Shown: positions 56,439-64,000 of the stretch, one piece after another | How positions within the stretch are numbered: the first letter of the stretch is position 1 | Layout of the letters: every line of letters begins with the position of its first letter | Assembly (NCBI GenBank): GCA_963691655.1 | Contig: OY829327.1 | Coordinates: 65,980,079 to 66,044,078 of the forward strand | Reading direction: 5' to 3' | Source: Toxonevra muliebris | Taxonomy: Eukaryota; Arthropoda; Insecta; Diptera; Pallopteridae | Length of the DNA: 64,000 nucleotides | Made by a program: the position numbers and the translations under genes | The notes under the pieces: generated by a model | The model's database searches: none | The model's input: only the letters and a program-made list of their open reading frames with translations | What the model was told of the DNA's origin: nothing

Positions 56439-57782
56439 AGGTTGCCGCACGATGAAACTAGTGCATACGTTTTTACTCATAGTGTTTTCCTAGTTCAAAT
56501 TTAATATTTTTTCACATCCAAGTAGCTTTGTTAACCCAGTAATGCCTAGCGGTGCCTTGTCGCTGAGCCGTTCCTGAGTCAGGTTCAAAAACAATTTACT
56601 TTCTTGATCTATCTACTTTGGTTCCCGCTCGTCCTTAATGGGTTAAACATGTCTAAGCTTTCATGTCAAATTTTGAAATCAATCGATAGTTTTTGGCTTC
56701 AAAATGAGCAGCGAAATAGAAGTGTGTGAAAAAATTATTAGGCTGCGCAATGAAAATCCGAATTTGACTTTCAAAGCAATTGCTCGAAAAGCACGGGTTT
56801 CGTGAAATACCGTTGTGTGTGTTACTAAAGTATACAATGAACGCCTGACCATTAATAGGAAGCAAGGAAGTCGCAAAAAGGAGGGGTTTAATAACCCTGC
56901 TATGGACAAGGATGTGATAGCTCTTTAAAAAAAAATCCCAATACATCACGCAGGAAACTTTTGTTAGAAAAGCTAAGAAGAAGGAAGGGCTGAAGTCATA
57001 CACGGTCCAAAAAGTTCCAGACAGAAATACGAAGAAGAGTAGCGAGGTAAAAGAGCGAGCCAAAATATTGCACCATGATTTCATAAGGAATTTTGATTGC
57101 TGCATTGTGGACGATGAGACCTATGCACTGAGTGGCTTTTCACAGCTTCCAGGTGTGGATTTTTTTGTTGCAGATCGTAGAGGGAATTTCCAGAAGCACT
57201 ATAAGACCCAGAAGAAGACTAAATTCCCCAGAAAGTTTTTGCTGTGGCAGGCAATTTGTACCTGTGGTAGACGAAGCAATTCATTTGTAACAACTGGGAC
57301 AATCAACACCGATATATATATCCGGGAGTGTCTGCAAGAAAGTGCAGCCCCCAGTTTCTGCTTTTTTTTTGGCCTGATTTGGCTGCGTGCCATTACAGTA
57401 AAGCAGCAGTTGAATGGTACGAAAATAATAATGTAACACTTGTACCCAGATATGCGAATCCACCTAACTGCCCAGAGTTCAGACCAATAGAAAGATATTG
57501 GGCTCTGGTAAAAAGGACCATGAAGGGCACAAAACAGGTTGCTGCAACCGTTTCTCCACGTTTTTCCAAAAAGTGGCTATCATCAAGTAAAAAAATGTCT
57601 GAAAACACTATTAAAAGCTTAATGGGAGGCATTTCGGAAAAAATCAAAATTTTTATTAAAAGTTAATAACAAAAAATATTTTGTTGATGAATAAAAACAT
57701 TAATGAAACTTCTGTTAACATAAAGTTTTTTTCTTTTTCATATGTTCACTAGTTCGTAAGTAATTTCATCGTGCACAAACCT
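56439..57782 (+). mobile_element. Tc1/mariner-superfamily transposon B with dead transposase
   Basis: Ends AGGTTGCCGCACGATGAAAC and (reverse complement) AGGTTTGTGCACGATGAAAT are imperfect TIRs flanked by TA (56437-56438 and 57783-57784). The transposase runs from ATG 56704 to a stop at about 57666 with several breaks. It has an HTH part (EIEVCEKIIRLRNENPNLTF), DNFDC-like first acidic region CCIVDDETYALSGF, FLLWQAICTCGRRS, then after a frameshift FWPDLAACHYSKAAVEWY and PEFRPIERYWALVK with the last acidic residue. A stop codon lies near 56803. It is the same broad family as pseudogene A at 47.7-48.8 kb but clearly divergent. Confidence 0.88.
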
Positions 57783-57789
57783 TATGTAA

Positions 57790-58336
57790 CATAAATGAAA
57801 AGTTAACTGCGTGTGTGAACATGCGTGAAAAGTACTCACGCGCCCATCTCTAATTTGCATTAAATTAGAATTTCTGCTAGATGCAATTCAAATAATAACA
57901 AATAGTTGGTGCGTAAGTCCGGGTAATATGAGACACCTGGTAATACGGGACACTCGCTCCTTCATGTAAACTACTTTATCGACTGAACGTAATCCTAGCG
58001 CCATAGTATGTCAAATGATCCGACAAAAACTGTATAGCGAACTTGTTGCATCTGCCGGGATGCATCGAAAGTACAAACAGGAAAATTTTGACAAATCCAC
58101 AAATGTAACAAAGAGTGCTAAGGGGCTGTTCACATATTACGTAAGGCGCGACGGAGGGAGGAGGAGTTGGACGATTTGTTACATGGGGTCCTAAACTGCG
58201 TTACGTAACGTCGATTCAAATACAGATGTATTCAAAATTACACTTGCTATAAAATAACATTTTTTTTATAAATTTTCTCCCGTTGAGTTCGAAAGTCAAA
58301 GTTGAAATTTTTTCATGGATTCGTTTTTGAGATATT
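57790..58336. other. pps intron with several transposon termini
   Basis: 57805-57853 ends TCACGCGCCCATCTCTAATT, like 62480-62517. 57920-57960 repeats GGTAATA.GAGACAC / GGTAATACGGGACAC. 58122-58215 has GGGGCTGTTCACATATTACG and a second GTTACGTAACGT. These look like ends of different hAT-type families, but none could be paired into a whole element. Confidence 0.45.
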
Positions 58337-59131
58337 CAGACATGTTCCAGAATCCGAGTGAAAATGAATTTGAAATTGAGTAAAATGGTTTTTGGTGTTC
58401 CAGAAACCGAGTGAATTCATATTCACTATCTTTTTTAACTTGTTGTAATGTTTGCAGCTCGCTGTAATTTTCAATCAGCTGATTCTTGGCGCAAGGAAAA
58501 AAACAAAAGTTGTGAAAATTTAAAAATATTAATGCTTTAACTATGGAGGTGAATTTTTATAAAATTTTAGTAAAAAAAGGTTTTTTGATAAGTATTTGTT
58601 TTTTGAAAACAAGCTAATACCATTTATAATTAAAATAAATCTAAAATTTGAAAACTTTTTTTTTTTAAGTTCAACAAAACTGGCACTTTATTTTACAAGG
58701 TGGTGTAAAATTTACCACCACCTCCACAGTTAAGGGTTAATTGTATATGCGCTAAATATTGAAGTCAAAAACCAATATGCTAGCGTAAAATTTAAAAGGC
58801 GAACATTAACAGTGAAAGAGGCGGCTGTACTAGGGGCAGCAGCGACCACAGCAGATATTGAGGTGGTTGAAACTTTTATTTTTAATCTTCATTAATTTTT
58901 TATTAAATCTACTTACATTTTTGCGCCGACTGCTATATTTCACTTGTTGCTGCTAAAGTGAATTCAAATCACTTTTTTTTTGGGTAAAATTCACTTTTAA
59001 CAACGAGTAAGAAAAGTGAAAGTGAAATGCTAGTGATTTCATTTCACAAAGTGAATTCTAGAACACCAAATAGTGAAATTGATGTGATTTAAATTCACTT
59101 TCACTCGAAAGTGAATTCTGGAACATGCCTG
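58337..59131. mobile_element. hAT-like non-autonomous element, relative of the 107-bp MITE
   Basis: The left end CAGACATGTTCCAGAATCCG and right-end reverse complement CAGGCATGTTCCAGAATTCA are followed by repeated AGTGAA/TTCACT units. These terminal and subterminal motifs match the palindrome at 55968-56074. No clear target duplication and no intact coding frame. Confidence 0.7.
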
Positions 59132-59139
59132 ATTGTAAT

Positions 59140-60376
59140 GTTTTAATTTTTTCGACTTTTTACATTTTAAAAATCATAACTCGAAATATCCGGTTGTTCC
59201 TGATACCAAATAAAAGGTATTGAGATGGCAAACATATATAACACTACTCTACAAATTTACAAAAACTTTCACCACAACGAATGACGATAACACTTTCTAT
59301 AGTAAAATTTTCCGTAGAATCCTAATATCCTAATGATTTTTTTCGATTGGTCCCAATTTTCTATGTAAATAGCAAAGTTCAAAAAAGTGCACTGTTGAGA
59401 GTACATACTTCACATAAATGCCAATAAATTTAAAATTTTTGTATATTTTAGATGAGTGTCAGACAAAAATTTTAAGGAATAAAAAGATCCAATAGTAGTA
59501 AAAAGGTAAAAAAAATATTTCGTTTTTTTCCAACAAATCTCAACTTTGAAGCCCTATATCTCAAAATAATTATATGGGTGACAAAAAGTTGACTTTTTTA
59601 TCTTATAGAAAATTTTATAACAAAAAACATGAGCATATATTTGTTCATGGAAAAATCATAATTTACGATACTATAGAATTTTTTTAACATCAATGCAAAA
59701 ACTATTTTTTCATTTAAAACAGTTTTATTTTAGTCAAATGAAAACCCACAGTACAACAAAATTTTATTTCTTTGTTTTATAGTAATTTAGGGTCGCTGAT
59801 CATGACTGCGTAGTTTTTTCCCACTACATCTAGTTCTCCCACAGTATGAACCTGAAGTCGGAAAATGGAGTCTTAGGGGCTATTAAGAAATTTCTTTATT
59901 TCAACAAATACGAATTTGATGTCTGAAGGAAAGTTATTAAATTATCACAAAAGTAACAAATAAGAGACAGCTTGAGCTATTAGTTGAAATTATTTAAGAA
60001 ACTCTGGATATTGCCAGAAGTTTGGAACCAAGTCCTCTTTTTGAACCTTTTTATTTTTTATCAAATAAATACATTTGTTATTTAGTAATAGTAGTTTTGT
60101 TATTTGAATGCCATTTCATTTTTTTTTATCGTTTACCAAAAAAGAAATGTATAAGATAATTACGATGTTGATAAAACCGAATCAAGTATCCACATCTACG
60201 GGAGATTTTATCACGAAATCTGGGAGACATGATCAATGAGGAACAAGTCTCCAAAAAATTAAAAAACCCAATAATTTAAAACAAACAAAAGATGTATTTC
60301 ATTAAAATAATAAATAAAAACGTTTTCATAGGTATAAAGAATATGGCAAAGAAACAATTTATCCATTCATATACAT
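59140..60376. other. pps intron, unclassified
   Basis: AT-rich DNA without a supported coding frame or paired termini. Confidence 0.35.
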
Positions 60377-62138
60377 TAGATGGCTTATTTTGCTAAAGTA
60401 TTTCTGATCTTAATTGTGACAGCAGAATATGAAAATAGGGTGCTAAAAACCAATTAAAATGAAAAAAAAAAAAATTTCAATTTGTGAAAACTGGATGCGC
60501 TACTCCGAAAACAGTAATTTTTAAGGATGTTTTACAATAGGTTTGGGATTTTGTATGGAAAAAGCATTCAACTTGCATATACAAGATTTTTAGATATCCA
60601 TATCCATGTTTAGATATCCATTACCCAGTTTTTTGATACAACTGAACCTTAAGCCACCCCTAACGCCTAAAGTGAACATTTAGCAGTTTTTTTTACGAAT
60701 TTTTAAATTCACCCGTTAGGATTTTGAATATAGCGGTAATTTTTTTAAAATTAAAGTAAGTACGATTGTAGGTAATTCAATTTAGTTTATTTAAAAACAA
60801 TCGAGTTATATTTGAACTAGTAAATTAACTTTTAGTGAACCCATGTCGAGTACAATCAAGTTCATCTTTGACAAATGTCGCCAAAAAAATGCAAAAAAAC
60901 AAAGCAAGCGTTGAACAAATTGCCTTAAATTAATGAAACTTAGCAATTAAGACGTAACTACTAACTTTTAACATTTTCTCCATACTAAATCGCTTGCGTC
61001 AAAATTATTAATTTATATCAATATGTAATACAGGTGTCCCCCGTATAACACGATAGTTAGGTTACAAAAAAGCATCGTGTTGTGCGAATTCATGTTATAC
61101 GGAACAAGGAACCAGTATGAAAAGCGGAGTTAGGCTCCAAGAATTTAGAAATCTGCCGTATTATATACGTAATCGTACAAAAATAGGGTTATGTTCCAAG
61201 AGTTTAAAAAATAACTTTTTGGGATTAGTGTCGTTCGAGCTGTCACATGCAGGGGCATTCATTTACTTTATGTATATTTTAACTTTTTGTACGGTTTGAT
61301 ACATTTTCTCTCTTTTATTAATAAATTAAAGTTTTTAATTTTGATTGTAAAAAGTAAAGTAACAGAAAGTAAGTATATTGATTTTATAAAAAAAAATTTT
61401 AATAATAAGCACTTAACAGATAATTTATTGGAAGATTTAAAGAAAAAATTTGAATTTAACAAGCAAAAATAACAATGAAACTAGAACACAGAGTGAACTG
61501 GAATTTGATAAATTTAGCAAATAAAAATTAGAGTTGTAGTTAAATAGCTTATTAACAAATTTAAAAAGCGATTTGAATTTCCAAATGATTTTCACTAATC
61601 ATGTTATACTGGGGATTCAGCTATTTGCAAATCGTGTTGGAAGGAAATCGTGCTATAGTGTCATCGTGTTATATGGGGATTTCTGCTATCAATAAATCGT
61701 GTTGGAGCGAAATCGTGCTCTACGACTACCGTGTTGTACGTGGGAAACCTGTACATATAATACTGTAATTGACAGACGAAAATAAAGAATACAAATTTCC
61801 ACGATAAAACAATTTTTTCAACTCCTGACTTGTTTTTTCGTGCAATTTTTTGACGACATTTGTCAAAGGTGAACTTGATTGTACTCGACATGGGTTCACT
61901 AAAAGTTAATTTACTAGTTCAAATATAACTCGATTTGAAAAATGTTTGTACTTTAAATAAACTAAATTGAATTACCTACTTTAGTTTCAAAAAAATTACC
62001 GCTATATTCAAAATCCTAACGGATGAATTTAAAAATTTGTAAAAAAAGTACTTAATGGTCACTTTAGGATGATATTCTGCTGTCACAATTAAGATCTGAA
62101 ATACTTTAGCAAAATGTATGGAGCAAATAAGCCATCTA
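60377..62138. mobile_element. Long-inverted-repeat hAT-like element, copy 2 (1.76 kb)
   Basis: It is flanked by a perfect 8-bp duplication ATATACAT (60369-60376 and 62139-62146). Both ends read TAGATGGCTTATTTxGC. The arms and the nested TA-flanked element are highly similar to copy 1 at 15129-17048, so the composite moved as a unit. The right arm lacks the outer block GGATGCGCTACTCCGAAAAC that copy 1 retains. A minus-strand frame at 61661-61891 repeats the MSSTIKFTFDKCRQK peptide of copy 1. Confidence 0.88.
61031..61751. mobile_element. pogo/Tigger-like MITE nested in copy 2
   Basis: Ends CAGGTGTCCCCCGTATAACA and (reverse complement) CAGGTTTCCCACGTACAACA, flanked by TA (61029-61030 and 61752-61753). 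It occupies the same position in the host element as 15747-16448. Confidence 0.65.
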
Positions 62139-62149
62139 ATATACATATG

Positions 62150-62735
62150 TATCTACTTAGTATATATTACTCAACTTTAAAAATTCGTAAGGATTTTGAA
62201 AAAAAAAAATAACTTATACATTTACTTAAAGCCTTTAGTTCTGGATTTCTGAAGCTTTCTGAACTTTCCCGAAGTATTTCTTTTCAGGCCATTTAAATGC
62301 TTTGTAGCACCTTTTTCTTGCAGATTTTACTAAATATCCTTTTCCAGTTATTTTTTCGACTCAACCAACAAACATAATCAAAAAATTTAAAAATAAAAAG
62401 ACACCGTATGTGAGCATGCGTGCATTTTTTGGAAAAATATCAACGTGCGTGAGCAAGCGTGAGTAATATTTTCCAAGCCGTGAGCACGAGTCAAAAACTC
62501 ACGCGCCCATTTCTAATAACTAGTCATACCCAGCTTCTTCATTAATTCTCCAAGAACTGGGAATTTGCTTGTTGCTTTTTACGCTAAATTTAGTTTTAGT
62601 TAAGTGGCCTTGCTTAGATATTATTCCACGGTGTAGTTTACTTGATTTTTTAAAATAATTGTTTAGTATTTCTGTAATCTGATTTGTAGCAAATAAGGCT
62701 CGGATTCGCTCGCTTAGCCCTTACATGTCTTTTCA
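62150..62735. other. pps intron with transposon subterminal repeats
   Basis: 62400-62517 contains GTGAGCATGCGTG, CGTGCGTGAGCAAGCGTGAG and TCACGCGCCCATTTCTAATA, similar to 57805-57853. It is probably one end of a non-autonomous element. Confidence 0.45.
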
Positions 62736-62738
62736 ATA

Positions 62739-62966
62739 TCATAACATTTCATTTATAGGCCATGCTTCGTTAACAACAAAGTTAACTGCTTGTTCGAGGT
62801 TTTTGCTATCAATTGGAGTCCTGGCTTTTGCTCCTGGATTTCTTTTGTAGTTTCGTGGCATGTTTTGTAAATGTAAAAGGTGAATAAAATATTGATTTGC
62901 AATCTCACAGTGCACTATGGGGCCAAATCCATATTTAGCTGGCCAAAATTCTGAAATTCGGCTCAT
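62739..62966 (-). pseudogene. Psq/CENP-B-type HTH transposase N-terminal fragment
   Basis: From the ATG at 62861 the minus strand reads MPRNYKRNPGAKARTPIDSK followed by NLEQAVNFVVNEAWPINEM. MPRNYKRKPG...L..A...V is the start of Psq-type HTH domains in pogo/Tigger-like transposases. The frame stops after about 37 codons and no DDE region follows. Confidence 0.6.
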
Positions 62967-62999
62967 TTGCTCACGGGGTCATTAGCAATTACTGCGTAG

Positions 63000-63330
63000 A
63001 AAATTATAACGATAGGACTATTACCACGCCTACCTCCCATACAAATGAAACCACCAAAAGGGTATAACTTAGTATATATTATAGATATGTATGTACTTAT
63101 AAACATTATTATTACCATATATCATTGCAAAAATGGGATAGATCGGATTATTACCACGCCCACCTCCCATATGTGTGAAATTTTTAAAACTCTATAACTT
63201 GGAATTCATTGCAGATATAGTGATGAAATTGCATTTGCTGGTAAATAATAGCATATTAATATATCCAGGTAAAAATTATCACGATTGGAATGTTGTTACG
63301 CCTACTTCTCATACATGTGAGACTTTAAGA
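63000..63330. repeat. Three degenerate tandem units of about 130-140 bp
   Basis: ATTACCACGCCTACCTCCCATA (63020), ATTACCACGCCCACCTCCCATA (63151) and GTTACGCCTACTTCTCATA (63295) each precede a TATAACTT- or AAGAACA-type segment. The order is preserved, so this looks like an old tandem array or the body of an unknown repeat. Confidence 0.55.
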
Positions 63331-63839
63331 ACACATAATAATAAAAAAAAATATCAGTATTTTGTGATTATTAGACTGGCCCTTCGTTGTATGGGCGAAA
63401 CCCGCTGCTCCGAAACCCGCTCTCCGGGGACTATTTTGTGAGGTTACTGGAAAAACTAATCCAGAAAAATTTTAACTCAATAGAAGAATTTTTGATTTTT
63501 TTACCAAAATTCTCCATTGTATAATACAAAATATATTTTTTACACTAAACTACATTCAATTTTGTTTCCAACAAGCCATTGAGGTGTGGCTGACTTATTT
63601 AACTCTTTTATTCGCTCACATAAAAAATTTCCTATTGAAGTATACAATACAGCAGCTTAAAAATGTACGCATTTTTCTCTAGTATATGGTGCTTGAAGTC
63701 AAATATCTCAGTCAAACCTCAGAATTGAATGTAGTGTATATATATATACTTTTATATATACACTGGTAAACAAAATAGTCGTTTAAAACATCATTCAAAA
63801 TGAAAAAATTTCAATTGTCGGTATATTTTGCCCTCTAAC

Positions 63840-64000
63840 TCCGGTATTCCTTAAGATATATTAGCAATTTATATACTGTTTTCCTTTTTTGAATAACATA
63901 TGAAAACTTACTTGTAGGGTAAATAAAAAGTTACGGGCAAGTATATGATTTAACCTATCAAAAATGGGGTTTTCGGCCCTAAGTCCAGGTTTTGAGGGTC
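63840..64000 (+). repeat. Dispersed repeat, cut by the window edge
   Basis: Matches the minus strand of 36070-36245 (TTAAGATATATTA, CCTTTTTTGAAT, CCCTAAGTCCAGG...GAGGGTC). It continues past the end of the window. Confidence 0.6.

Overview
The window is nuclear DNA from a higher (brachyceran, probably schizophoran) fly. Four conserved host genes were recognised. They sit in about 45 kb of AT-rich sequence built mostly from transposable elements (TEs). The host genes, left to right, are: an intronless protein phosphatase 1 catalytic subunit almost identical to Drosophila Pp1-87B (680-1588, +); a two-exon c-Myc-binding-protein (MYCBP/AMY-1) family gene (6487-7080, -); beta-sarcoglycan (20202-21206, +); and the 3' part of the large gene pps (TFIIS-M plus SPOC protein, DIDO/PHF3/Bye1 family; seven exons between 34584 and 55931, -), whose PHD-bearing 5' end lies beyond base 64000. 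From memory, Pp1-87B and Scgbeta are neighbours in Drosophila cytological region 87B, so the block looks like conserved microsynteny. The genes have unrelated roles and do not form an operon or pathway.

Region by region: 1-8.5 kb holds Pp1, a decayed LINE and the MYCBP gene. 8.5-15 kb holds small MITEs (piggyBac-like, TA-flanked, hAT), tRNA-like repeats and tandem duplications. 15.1-17.05 kb is a 1.9-kb long-inverted-repeat hAT-like element with a pogo/Tigger-like MITE inside; a second copy lies at 60.4-62.1 kb and a truncated end at 44.4 kb. 17.2-18.3 kb has coding-like segments of an unrecognised gene. 20-21.2 kb is Scgbeta. 21.5-31.5 kb is a dense TE pile: a piggyBac-like MITE, two hAT elements with perfect 8-bp target duplications, a tRNA-Glu-headed SINE, and a LOA-type LINE split by a hAT that was itself split by a second hAT. 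34.6-64 kb is pps. Its introns of 2.7, 2.6, 11.7 and more than 8 kb are filled with LOA fragments, Tc1-like and Copia pseudogenes, and hAT MITEs. One MITE ends 36 bp upstream of an exon.

Most mobile-element calls rest on terminal inverted repeats plus target-site duplications read directly, or on diagnostic protein motifs. I found no rRNA, CRISPR, operon-like or prokaryotic feature, and no convincing wholly new biological system. The most unusual structures are the nested and composite transposons, several non-autonomous families that I cannot name, and the unrecognised coding segments at 17.2-18.3 kb.
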